A DNA stretch of 64,000 nucleotides from Odiellus spinosus (lineage: Eukaryota; Arthropoda; Arachnida; Opiliones; Phalangiidae), in the NCBI GenBank assembly GCA_963920705.1, contig CAWUCO010000207.1, positions 248,001-312,000 of the forward strand, written 5' to 3'. Numbering within the stretch: position 1 is the first letter of the stretch; each line of letters starts with the position of its first letter. Below, piece after piece: positions 12,055 to 23,466 of this stretch. The notes beneath the pieces were generated by a model. The model searched no databases. It saw nothing but the letters and a program-made list of their open reading frames with translations, and had not been told where the DNA came from. The translations under genes and the position numbers were made by a program.

Positions 12055-15000
12055 GACAAAATCAAAACCTATCGAAAGAGCGCATATTGGTCTTTGTAAA
12101 AAACAAGAGTTTTGGCAAATCCGTTGAAAAACATGGAAAATATGGCCAATTCAAAAAACATCTATTATCAAAAAGCGAATTTTTAAAATCTGAAATTTGA
12201 CTATTTTGATATTGTATGGTTTCTTGAATTGGCCATATTTTTCTTGTTTTTCAACGGATTTTTGAAAACTCTTATTATTTAGACTGTCCATTAATTGCTC
12301 TTTCGAATGACTTTGGTTTTGTCTAAATTGCCAAAACGTGACAAATATAAAATTGGTTAAAATTAAGCAAAAACGCTTAAAAATCCAAGATTATATGATT
12401 CAAATGGACACAAAACATTTGATTTTTAAGCGATTTAGACAAAATTAACACCACTCGAAAGAGCAAATATTGGTCTAAGTAAAAAACAAGAGTTTTGGCA
12501 AATCCGTTGAAAAACATGGAAAATATGGCCAATTCAAAAAACATCTATTATCAAAAAGCGAATTTTTAAAATCTGAAATTTGACTATTTTGATATTGTAT
12601 GGTTTCTTGAATTGGCCATATTTTTCTTGTTTTTCAACGGATTTTTGAAAACTCTTATTATTTAGACTGTCCATTAATTGCTCTTTCGAATGACTTTGGT
12701 TTAGTCTAAATTGCCAAAATGTGACAAATATAAAATTGGTTAAAATTAAGCAAAAACGCTTAAAAATCCAAGATTAATGGATTCAAATTGACACAAAACA
12801 TTTGATTTTTAAGCGATTTAGACAAAATCAAAACCTATCGAAAGAGCGCATATTGGTCTATGTAAAAAACAAGAGTTTTGGCAAATCCGTTGAAAAACAT
12901 GGAAAATATGGCCAATTCAAAAAACATCTATTATCAAAAAGCGAATTTTTAAAATCTGAAATTTGACTATTTTGATATTGTATGGTTTCTTGAATTAGCC
13001 ATATTTTTCTTGTTTTTCAACGGATTTTTGAAAACTCTTATTATTTAGACTGTCCATTAATTGCTCTTTCGAATGACTTTGGTTTTGTCTAAATTGCCAA
13101 AACGTGACAAATATAAAATTGGTTAAAATTAAGCAAAAACGCTTAAAAATCCAAGATTATATGATTCAAATGGACACAAAACATTTGATTTTTAAGCGAT
13201 TTAGACAAAATCAAAACCTATCGAAAGAGCGCATATTGGTCTATGTAAAAAACAAGAGTTTTGGCAAATCCGTTGAAAAACATGGAAAATATGGCCAATT
13301 CAAAAAACATCTATTATCAAAAAGCGAATTTTTAAAATCTGAAATTTGACTATTTTGATATTGTATGGTTTCTTGAATTGGCCATATTTTTCTTGTTTTT
13401 CAACGGATTTTTGAAAACTCTTATTATTTAGACTGTCCATTAATTGCTCTTTCGAATGACTTTGGTTTAGTCTAAATTGCCAAAATGTGACAAATATAAA
13501 ATTGGTTAAAATTAAGCAAAAACGCTTAAAAATCCAAGATTAATGGATTCAAATTGAAACAAAACATTTGATTTTTAAGCGATTTAGACAAAATCAAAAC
13601 CTATCGAAAGAGCGCATATTGGTCTATGTAAAAAACAAGAGTTTTGGCAAATCCGTTGAAAAACATGGAAAATATGGCCAATTCAAAAAACATCTATTAT
13701 CAAAAAGCGAATTTTTAAAATCTGAAATTTGACTATTTTGATATTGTATGGTTTCTTGAATTGGCCATATTTTTCTTGTTTTTCAACGGATTTTTGAAAA
13801 CTCTTATTATTTAGACTGTCCATTAATTGCTCTTTCGAATGACTTTGGTTTTGTCTAAATTGCCAAAACGTGACAAATATAAAATTGGTTAAAATTAAGC
13901 AAAAACGCTTAAAAATCCAAGATTATATGATTCAAATGGACACAAAACATTTGATTTTTAAGCGATTTAGACAAACTTAAAACCTATCGAAAGAGCAAAT
14001 ATTGGACTATATAAAAAACAAGAGATTTGGAAAATCCGTTGAAAAACATGGAAAATATGGCCAATTCAAAAAACATCTAATGTCAAAAAGCGAATTTTTA
14101 AAATCTAAAATTTGACTATTTTGATATTGTATGGTTTCTTGAATTGGCCATATTTTTCTTCTTTTTCAACGGATTTTTGAAAACTATTATTATTTAGACT
14201 ATCCATTAATTGCTCTTTCGAATGACTTTGGTTTTGTCTAAATTGCCAAAACGTGACAAATATGAAATTGGTTAAAATTAAGCAAAAACGCTTAAAAATC
14301 CAAGATTATTGGATTCAAATTGACACAAAACATTTGATTTTTAAGCGATTTAGACAAACTTAAAACCTATCGAAAGAGCAAATATTGGAATATATAAAAA
14401 ACCAGAGTTTTGGAAAATCCGTTGAAAAACATGGAAAATATGGCCAATTCAAAAAACATCTATTATCAAAAAGCGAATTTTTAAAATCTGAAATTTGACT
14501 ATTTTGATATTGTATGGTTTCTTGAATTGGCCATATTTTTCTTGTTTTTCAACGGATTTTTGAAAACTCTTATTATTTAGACTGTCCATTAAAAGCTCTT
14601 TCGAATGACTTTGGTTTTGTCTAAATTGCCAAAACGTGACAAATATAAAATTGGTTAAAATTAAGCAAAAACGCTTAAAAATCCAAGATTATATGATTCA
14701 AATGGACACAAAACATTTGATTTTTAAGCGATTTAGACAAACTTAAAACCTATCGAAAGAGCAAATATTGGACTATATAAAAAACCAGAGTTTTGGAAAA
14801 TCCGTTGAAAAACATGGAAAATATGGCCAATTCAAAAAACATCTAATGTCAAAAAGCTAATTTTTAAAATCTAAAATTTGACTATTTTGATATTGTATGG
14901 TTTCTTGAATTGGCCATATTTTTCATGTTTTTCAACGGATTTTTGAAAACTCTTATTATTTAGACTGTCCATTAATTGCTCTTTCGAATGACTTTGGTTT

Positions 15001-15784
15001 TGTCTAAATTGCCAAAACGTGACAAATATAAAATTGGTTAAAATTAAGCAAAAACGCTTAAAAATCCAAGATTATATGATTCAAATGGACACAAAACATT
15101 TGATTTTTAAGCGATTTAGACAAAATCAAAACCTATCGAAAGAGCGCATATTGGTCTTTGTAAAAAACAAGAGTTTTGGCAAATCCGTTGAAAAACATGG
15201 AAAATATGGCCAATTCAAAAAACATCTATTATCAAAAAGCGAATTTTTAAAATCTGAAATTTGACTATTTTGATATTGTATGGTTTCTTGAATTGGCCAT
15301 ATTTTTCTTGTTTTTCAACGGATTTTTGAAAACTCTTATTATTTAGACTGTCCATTAATTGCTCTTTCGAATGACTTTGGTTTAGTCTAAATTGCCAAAA
15401 TGTGACAAATATAAAATTGGTTAAAATTAAGCAAAAACGCTTAAAAATCCAAGATTAATGGATTCAAATTGACACAAAACATTTGATTTTTAAGCGATTT
15501 AGACAAAATCAAAACCTATCGAAAGAGCGCATATTGGTCTATGTAAAAAACAAGAGTTTTGGCAAATCCGTTGAAAAACATGGAAAATATGGCCAATTCA
15601 AAAAACATCTATTATCAAAAAGCGAATTTTTAAAATCTGAAATTTGACTATTTTGATATTGTATGGTTTCTTGAATTGGCCATATTTTTCTTGTTTTTCA
15701 ACGGATTTTTGAAAACTCTTATTATTTAGACTGTCCATTAATTGCTCTTTCGAATGACTTTGGTTTTGTCTAAATTGCCAAAAC

Positions 15785-16030
15785 GTGACAAATATAAAAT
15801 TGGTTAAAATTAAGCAAAAACGCTTAAAAATCCAAGATTATATGGTTCAAATGGACACAAAACATTTGATTTTTAAGCGATTTAGACAAAATCAAAACCT
15901 ATCGAAAGAGCGCATATTGGTCTATGTAAAAAACAAGAGTTTTGGCAAATCCGTTGAAAAACATGGAAAATATGGCCAATTCAAAAAACATCTATTATCA
16001 AAAAGCGAATTTTTAAAATCTGAAATTTGA
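15785..16030 (+). other. Recurrent 81-codon open frame in type-D monomers; not supported as a gene
   Basis: An open frame of 81 codons beginning GTG ACA AAT recurs in type-D units at 5,061, 6,593, 9,274, 11,955, 13,104, 15,019, 15,785 and 17,698, and with a longer front at 17,274. The peptide is lysine-rich, with FRQNQNLSKERI, KSVEKHGKYGQFKKH and KSEFLKSEI in order. There is no ATG at the start, no ribosome-binding or promoter context, no recognisable domain and no signal or membrane segment. Most of the roughly 61 left monomers, all A and B units among them, have a stop in this frame (TTAACACC or CTTAAAACC supplies TAA). A selected gene would not look like this. I read it as an accidental frame carried along by repeat homogenisation. 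Confidence 0.8.
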
Positions 16031-16033
16031 CTA

Positions 16034-16386
16034 TTTTGATATTGTATGGTTTCTTGAATTGGCCATATTTTTCTTGTTTTTCAACGGATTTTTGAAAACT
16101 CTTATTATTTAGACTGTCCATTAATTGCTCTTTCGAATGACTTTGGTTTTGTCTAAATTGCCAAAACGTGACAAATATAAAATTGGTTAAAATTAAGCAA
16201 AAACGCTTAAAAATCCAAGATTATATGATTCAAATGGACACAAAACATTTGATTTTTAAGCGATTTAGGCAAAATTAACACCACTCGAAAGAGCGCATAT
16301 TGGTCTATGTAAAAAACAAGAGTTTTGGCAAATCCGTTGAAAAACATGGAAAATATGGCCAATTCAAAAAACATCTATTATCAAAA
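16034..16386. repeat. Imperfect inverted repeat within one monomer (129-bp and 128-bp arms)
   Basis: Arm 1 (16,034-16,162) and the reverse complement of arm 2 (16,259-16,386) share, in order, TTTTGATATT, TTGAATTGGCCATATTTT, GTTTTTCAACGGATTTT, AAAACTCTT, TTGCTCTTTCGA and TTTTGTCTAAAT. One single-base indel separates them near the outer end. The 96-bp spacer is the inner dyad. All full-length monomers in both arrays show the same design, so this is a property of the family and not of one copy. The obvious reading is that an ancestral unit of about 190 bp was duplicated head to head before the 383-bp unit was amplified. That history is inference; the symmetry is seen directly. Confidence 0.9.
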
Positions 16387-16443
16387 AGCGAATTTTTAAA
16401 ATCTGAAATTTGACTATTTTGATATTGTATGGTTTCTTGAATT
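16061..16443 (+). repeat. Representative 383-bp monomer (left family)
   Basis: Chosen as a clean full-length unit, counted from GGCC at 16,061 to the base before the next equivalent GGCC at 16,444. The unit is built as an inverted dimer. Arm 1 (16,034-16,162, beginning just upstream) runs from TTTTGATATTGTATGG to CTAAATTGCC. Arm 2 (16,259-16,386) is its imperfect reverse complement, from AGCGATTTAG to the end of TATTATCAAAA. Between them, at 16,163-16,258, lies a central segment with two further nested inverted repeats. The second dyad centre lies in the segment joining one unit's arm 2 to the next unit's arm 1, around AGCGAATTTTTAAAATC. A 95-98 bp section of the two arms differs at about 19 positions, that is about 80% identity, counted by hand. 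Confidence 0.9.
16204..16262. repeat. Perfect 12-bp inverted repeat at the monomer centre
   Basis: CGCTTAAAAATC at 16,204-16,215 is the exact reverse complement of GATTTTTAAGCG at 16,251-16,262, with a 35-nt loop. Just upstream, TTAAGC (16,193-16,198) pairs with GCTTAA (16,205-16,210) across the 6-nt loop AAAAAC, so two mutually exclusive hairpins share the CGCTTAA segment. Both elements recur in most monomers of both arrays and are among the best conserved words. Some right-array units have mutated one side, such as CGCTGTAAAATG in the 27,765, 28,911 and 30,057 monomers, which breaks the longer stem. Confidence 0.85.
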
Positions 16444-18500
16444 GGCCATATTTTTCTTGTTTTTCAACGGATTTTTGAAAACTCTTATTATTTAGACTGT
16501 CCATTAATTGCTCTTTCGAATGACTTTGGTTTTGTCTAAATTGCCAAAACGTGACAAATATAAAATTGGTTAAAATTAAGCAAAAACGCTTAAAAATCCA
16601 AGATTATATGATTCAAATGGACACAAAACATTTGATTTTTAAGCGATTTAGACAAAATTAACACCATTCGAAAGAGCAAATATTGGTCTATGTAAAAAAC
16701 AAGAGTTTTGGCAAATCCGTTGAAAAACATGGAAAATATGGCCAATTCAAAAAACATCTATTATCAAAAAGAGAATTTTTAAAATCTGAAATTTGACTAT
16801 TTTGATATTGTATGGTTTCTTGAATTGGCCATATTTTTCTTGTTTTTCAACGGATTTTTGAAAACTCTTATTATTTAGACTGTCCATTAATTGCTCTTTC
16901 GAATGACTTTGGTTTAGTCTAAATTGCCAAAATGTGACAAATATAAAATTGGTTAAAATTAAGCAAAAACGCTTAAAAATCCAAGATTAATGGATTCAAA
17001 TTGAAACAAAACATTTGATTTTTAAGCGATTTAGACAAAATCAAAACCTATCGAAAGAGCGCATATTGGTCTATGTAAAAAACAAGAGTTTTGGCAAATC
17101 CGTTGAAAAACATGGAAAATATGGCCAATTCAAAAAACATCTATTATCAAAAAGCGAATTTTTAAAATCTGAAATTTGACTATTTTGATATTGTATGGTT
17201 TCTTGAATTGGCCATATTTTTCTTGTTTTTCAACGGATTTTTGAAAACTCTTATTATTTAGACTGTCCATTAATTGCTCTTTCGAATGACTTTGGTTTTG
17301 TCTAAATTGCCAAAACGTGACAAATATAAATTGGTTAAAATTAAGCAAAAACGCTTAAAAATCCAAGATTATATGATTCAAATGGACACAAAACATTTGA
17401 TTTTTAAGCGATTTAGACAAAATCAAAACCTATCGAAAGAGCGCATATTGGTCTATGTAAAAAACAAGAGTTTTGGCAAATCCGTTGAAAAACATGGAAA
17501 ATATGGCCAATTCAAAAAACATCTATTATCAAAAAGCGAATTTTTAAAATCTGAAATTTGACTATTTTGTATTGTATGGTTTCTTGAATTGGCCATATTT
17601 TTCTTGTTTTTCAACGGATTTTTGAAAACTCTTATTATTTAGACTGTCCATTAATTGCTCTTTCGAATGACTTTGGTTTTGTCTAAATTGCCAGAACGTG
17701 ACAAATATAAAATTGGTTAAAATTAAGCAAAAACGCTTAAAAATCCAAGATTATATGATTCAAATGGACACAAAACATTTAATTTTTAAGCGATTTAGAC
17801 AAAATCAAAACCTATCGAAAGAGCGCATATTGGTCTATGTAAAAAACAAGAGTTTTGGCAAATCCGTTGAAAAACATGGAAAATATGGCCAATTCAAAAA
17901 ACATCTATTATCAAAAAGCGAATTTTTAAAATCTGAAATTTGACTATTTTGTATTGTATGGTTTCTTGAATTGGCCATATTTTTCTTGTTTTTCAACGGA
18001 TTTTTGAAAACTCTTATTATTTAGACTGTCCATTAATTGCTCTTTCGAATGACTTTGGTTTTGTCTAAATTGCCAGAACGTGACAAATATAAAATTGGTT
18101 AAAATTAAGCAAAAACGCTTAAAAATCCAAGATTATATGATTCAAATGGACACAAAACATTTGATTTTTAAGCGATTTAGACAAAATTAACACCACTCGA
18201 AAGAGCAAATATTGGTCTATGTAAAAAACAAGAGTTTTGGCAAATCAGTTGAAAAACATGGAAAATATGGCCAATTCAAAAAACATCTATTATCAAAAAG
18301 CGAATTTTTAAAATCTGAAATTTGACTATTTTGATATTGTATGGTTTCTTGAATTGGCCATATTTTTCTTGTTTTTCAACGGATTTTTGAAAACTCTTAT
18401 TATTTAGACTGTCCATTAATTGCTCTTTCGAATGACTTTGGTTTTGTCTAAATTGCCAAAACGTGAAAATATAAAATTGGTTAAAATTAAGCAAAAACGC

Positions 18501-21500
18501 TTAAAAATCCAAGATTATTGGATTCAAATTGACACAAAACATTTGATTTTTAAGCGATTTAGACAAAATTAACACCACTCGAAAGAGCAAATATTGGTCT
18601 ATCTAAAAAACAAGAGATTTGGAAAATCCGTTGAAAAACATGGAAAATATGGCCAATTCAAAAAAAATCTAATGTCAAAAAGCGAATTTTTAAAATCTAA
18701 AATTTGACTATTTTGATATTGTATGGTTTCTTGAATTGGCCATATTTTTCTTCTTTTTTAACGGATTTTTGAAAACTCTTATTATTTAGACTATCCATTA
18801 ATTGCTCTTTCGAATGACTTTCTTTTGTCTAAATTTCCAAAACGTGACAAATATGAAATTGGTTAATTTTAAGCAAAAACGCTTAAAAATCCAAGATTAT
18901 TGGATTCAAATTGACACAAAACATTTGATTTTTAAGCGATTTAGACAAACTTAAAACCTATCGAAAGAGCAAATATTGGACTATATAAAAAACCAGAGTT
19001 TTGGAAAATCCGTTGAAAAACATGGAAAATATGGCCAATTAAAAAACATCTAATGTCAAAAAGCGAATTTTTAAAAACTAAAATTTGACTATTTTGATAT
19101 TGTATGGTTTCTTGAATTGGCCATATTTTTCTTGTTTTTCAACGGATTTTTGAAAACTCTTATTATTTAGACTGTCCATTAATTGCTCTTTCGAATGACT
19201 TTGGTTTTGTCTAAATTGCCAAAACGTGACAAATATGAAATTGGTTAAAATTAAGCAAAAACGCTTAAAAATCCAAGATTATTGGATTCAAATTGACACA
19301 AAACATTTGATTTTTAAGCGATTTAGACAAACTTAAAACCTATCGAAAGAGCAAATATTGGACTATATAAAAAACCAGAGTTTTGGAAAATCCGTTGAAA
19401 AACATGGAAAATATGGCCAATTCAAAAAACATCTAATGTCAAAAAGCGAGTTTTTAAAATCTAAAATTTGACTATTTTGATATTGTATGGTTTCTTGAAT
19501 TGGCCATATTTTTCTTTTTTTTCAACGGATTTTTGAAAACTCTTATTATTTAGACTGTCCATTAATTGCTCTTTCGAATGACTTTGGTTTAGTCTAAATT
19601 GCCAAAATGTGACAAATATAAAATTGGTTAAAATTAAGCAAAAACGCTTAAAAATCCAAGATTAATGGATTCAAATTGACACAAAACATTTGATTTTTAA
19701 GCGATTTAGACAAAATCAAAACCTATCGAAAGAGCGCATATTGGTCTATGTAAAAAACAAGAGTTTTGGCAAATCCGTTGAAAAACATGGAAAATATGGC
19801 CAATTCAAAAAACATCTATTATCAAAAAGCGAATTTTTAAAATCTGAAATTTGACTATTTTGATATTGTATGGTTTCTTGAATTGGCCATATTTTTCTTG
19901 TTTTTCAACGGATTTTTGAAAACTCTTATTATTTAGACTGTCCATTAATTGCTCTTTCGAATGACTTTGGTTTTGTCTAAATTGCCAAAACGTGACAAAT
20001 ATAAAATTGGTTAAAATTAAGCAAAAACGCTTAAAAATCCAAGATTGTATGATTCAAATTGACACAAAACATTTGATTTTTAAGCGATTTAGACAAAATT
20101 AACACCACTCGAAAGAGCAAATATTGGTCTAACTAAAAAACAAGAGTTTTGGAAAATCCGTTGAAAAACATGGAAAATATGGCCAATTCAAAAAACATCT
20201 AATGTCAAAAAGCGAATTTTTAAAATCTGAAATTTGACTATTTTGATATTGTATGATTTCTTGAATTGGCCATATTTTTCTTCTTTTTCAACGGATTTTT
20301 GAAAACTCTTATTATTTAGACTATCCATTAATTGCTCTTTCGAATGACTTTGGTTTTGTCTAAATTGCCAAAACGTGACAAATATGAAATTGGTTAAAAT
20401 TAAGCAAAAACGCTTAAAAATCCAAGATTATTGGATTCAAATTGACACAAAACATTTGATTTTTAAGCGATTTAGACAAACTTAAAACCTATCGAAAGAG
20501 CAAATATTGGACTATATAAAAAACCAGAGTTTTGGAAAATCCGTTGAAAAACATGGAAAATATGGCCAATTCAAAAAACATCTAATGTCAAAAAGCGAAT
20601 TTTTAAAATCTAAAATTTGACTATTTTGATATTGTATGGTTTCTTGAATTGGCCATATTTTTCTTGTTTTTCAACGGATTTTTGAAAACTCTTATTATTT
20701 AGACTGTCCATTAATTGCTCTTTCGAATGACTTTGGTTTAGTCTAAATTGCCAAAATGTGACAAATATAAAATTGGTTAAAATTAAGCAAAAACGCTTAA
20801 AAATCCAAGATTAATGGATTCAAATTGACACAAAACATTTGATTTTTAAGCGATTTAGACAAAATCAAAACTTATCGAAAGAGCGCATATTGGTCTATGT
20901 AAAAAACAAGAAGTTTGGCAAATCCGTTGAAAAACATGGAAAATATGGCCAATTCAAAAAACATCTATTATCAAAAAGCGAATTTTTAAAATCTGAAATT
21001 TGACTATTTTGATATTGTATGGTTTCTTGAATTGGCCATATTTTTCTTGTTTTTCAACGGATTTTTGAAAACTCTTATTATTTAGACTGTCCATTAATTG
21101 CTCTTTCGAATGACTTTGGTTTTGTCTAAATTTCCAAAATGTGACAAATATAAAATTGGTTAAAATTAAGCAAAAACGCTTAAAAATCCAAGATTATATG
21201 ATTCAAATGGACACAAAACATTTGATTTTTAAGCGATTTAGACAAAATTAACACCACTCGAAAGAGCAAATATTGGTCTATCTAAAAAACAAGAGATTTG
21301 GAAAATCCGTTGAAAAACATGGAAAATATGGCCAATTCAAAAAACATCTAATGTCAAAAAGCGAATTTTTAAAATCTAAAATTTGACTATTTTGATATTG
21401 TATGGTTTCTTGAATTGGCCATATTTTTCTTCTTTTTCAACGGATTTTTGAAAACTCTTATTATTTAGACTATCCATTAATTGCTCTTTCGAATGACTTT

Positions 21501-21860
21501 GGTTTTGTCTAAATTGCCAAAACGTGACAAATATGAAATTGGTTAAAATTAAGCAAAAACGCTTAAAAATCCAAGATTATTGGATTCAAATTGACACAAA
21601 ACATTTGATTTTTAAGCGATTTAGACAAACTTAAAACCTATCGAAAGAGCAAATATTGGACTATATAAAAAACCAGAGTTTTGGAAAATCCGTTGAAAAA
21701 CATGGAAAATATGGCCAATTCAAAAAACATCTAATGTCAAAAAGCGAATTTTTAAAATCTAAAATTTGACTATTTTGATATTGTATGGTTTCTTGAATTG
21801 GCCATATTTTTCTTGTTTTTCAACGGATTTTTGAAAACTCTTATTATTTAGACCGTCCAT
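18501..21860 (+). repeat. A-B-C trimers, period 1,149 bp
   Basis: Type-C markers GTTTAGTCTA at 19,587 and 20,736 are 1,149 bp apart, with A and B units between, and a further A-B pair follows to about 21,780. An extra B unit precedes the first C. The A unit near 20,050 carries GTATGATTTCTTG at its end, a word otherwise typical of the right-hand family. Private single-base changes are frequent near 18,740-18,870, so this edge is slightly more diverged than the core of the left array. Confidence 0.75.
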
Positions 21861-23466
21861 TAATTGCTCTTTCGAATGACTTTGGTTTTGTCAAAATTGC
21901 CAAAACGTGACAAATATAAAATTGGTTAAAATTAAGCAAAAACGCTTAAAAATCCAAGATTATTGGATTCAAAGGGACACAAACATTTGATTTTTAACCG
22001 ATTTAGACAAAATCAACACCTATCGAAAGAGCAAATATTGGACTATCTAAAAAACAAGAGTTTTGGAAAATCCGTCGAAAAACATGGAAAATATGGCCAA
22101 TTCAAAAAACATCTAATATCAAAAAGCGAATTTTTAAAATCTGAAATTTGACTATTTTGATATTGTATGATTTCTTGAATTGGCCATATTTTTCTTGTTT
22201 TTCAACGGATTTTTGAAAACTCTTATTATTTAGACTGTCCATTAATTGCTCTTTCGAATGACTTTGGTTTTGTCTAAATTGCCAATACGTGACAAATATA
22301 AAATTGGTTAAATTTAAGCATAAACGCTTAAAAATCCAAGATTATTGGATTCAAATGGACACAGAACATTTCATTTTAAAGCGATTTAGACAAAATTAAC
22401 ACGTCTCGAAAGAGCAAATATTTGTCTATCTAAAAAACAAGAGTTTTGGAAAATCCGTTGAAAAACATGGAAAATATGGTTAATTCAAAAAACATCTAAT
22501 ATCAAAAAGCGAATTTTTAAAATCTGAAATTTGACTATTTTGATATTGTATGATTTTTTGAATTGGCCATATTTTTCTTGTTTTTCAACGGATTTTTGAA
22601 AACTCTTATTATTTAGACTGTCCATTTATTGCTCTTTCGAATGACTTTGGTTTTGTCTAAATTTCCAAAACGTGACAAATATAAAATTTGTTAAAATTAA
22701 GCAAAAACGCTTAAAAATCCAAGATTATTGGATTCAAATGGACACAAAACATTTGATTTTTAAGCGATTTAGACAAAATACACACCACTCGAAAAAACAA
22801 ATATTAGTTTATCTAAAAAACAAGATTTTTGGAAAATCCGTTGAAAAACATGGAAAATATAGCCAATTCAAAAAACATCTAATATCAAAAAGCGAATTTT
22901 AAAAATCTGAAATTTGACTATTTTGATATTTTATGATTTCTTGAATTGGCTATATTTTTCTTGTTTTTCAACGGATTTTTGAAAACTCTTATTATTTAGA
23001 CTGTCCATTAATTGCTTTTACGAATGACTTTGGTTTTGTCTAAATTGCCAAAACGTGACAAATATAAAATTGGTTAAAATTAAGCAAAAACCCTTAAAAA
23101 TCCAAGATTATTGGATTCAAATGGACACAAAACATTTGATTTTTAAGCGATTTAGACAAAATCAACACCTATCGAAAGAGCAAATATTGGTCTATCTAAA
23201 AAACAAGAGTTTTGGAAATTCTGTTGAAAAACATGGAAAATATGGTTTATTCAAAAAACATCTAATATCAAAAAGCGAATTTTTAAAATCTGAAATTTGA
23301 CTATTTTGATATTGTATGGTTTCTGAATTGGCCATATTTTTCTTGTTTTTCAACGGATTTTTGAAAACTCTTATAATTTAGACTGTCCATTAATTTATCT
23401 TTCGAATGACTTTGGTTTTGTCTAAATAACCAAAACGTAACAAATATAAAATTGGTTAAAAATAAG
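21861..23466 (+). repeat. Right-family monomers in + orientation, next to the flip
   Basis: From about 21,960 the units change family while keeping + orientation. They have GGGACACAAACATTTG near 21,973, GTATGATTTCTTG near 22,165 and AGCATAAACGCTTAAAAATC near 22,317, and near 22,785-22,850 they match a right-array subfamily with about 2 differences in 69 bases after reverse complementing (GACAAAATACACACCACTCG and ATATTAGTTTATC, compare 25,391-25,460 and 32,655-32,725). These units are visibly more mutated than the left array proper, as expected at an array edge or old junction. Confidence 0.8.

Larger units (their letters stand above)
12055..18500 (+). repeat. Type C/D-rich stretch of the left array
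   Basis: About 17 units, dominated by types C and D with scattered A and B units near 13,950-14,880. Landmarks: D-type units at 13,104, 15,019, 15,785, 17,274 and 17,698; C-type units near 12,700, 13,468, 15,381 and 16,912. A block with AAAACTATTATTATTTAG (about 14,184), CATATTTTTCATG (about 14,921) and TCTTTGTAAAA (about 15,155) repeats the order already seen at 6.1-6.7 kb and 11.5-12.1 kb. One-base and two-base deletions appear at 17,330 (AAATATAAATTGG), 17,569 and 17,950 (TTTTGTATTG). Nothing other than satellite is present. Confidence 0.75.
1..23466 (+). repeat. Left array, about 61 monomers in + orientation
   Basis: All units read in the same direction: TTCAACGGATTTTTGAAAAC, then CTCTTTCGAATGACTTTGG, then GTGACAAATATAAAATTGG, then GATTTTTAAGCG. 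Four recurring types can be told apart by hand. Type A has AATTAACACCACTCGAAAG. Type B has ACTTAAAACCTATCG followed by GGACTATATAAAAAACCAG. Type C has GGTTTAGTCTAAATTGCC and AAGATTAATGGATTC. Type D has the type-A front joined to AATCAAAACCTATCG and GAGCGCATATTGG. D-like hybrids with AACACCACTCGAAAGAGCGC also occur (for example near 5,551, 9,764 and 10,914), which suggests gene conversion or unequal exchange between types. Left-family units usually carry GTATGGTTTCTTG and either CATCTATTATC or CATCTAATGTC. Confidence 0.95.

Noticed and set aside
16193-16210. Rho-independent terminator (TTAAGC / GCTTAA hairpin followed by A/T-rich sequence)
   Set aside because: The stem is short and AT-rich, there is no gene upstream, and the element recurs in every unit on both strands.
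16034-16386. MITE or other DNA transposon with terminal inverted repeats
   Set aside because: The inverted arms are part of a tandem unit with no target-site duplications, no unique insertion context and no transposase. A remote origin from such an element cannot be excluded, but nothing shows it.
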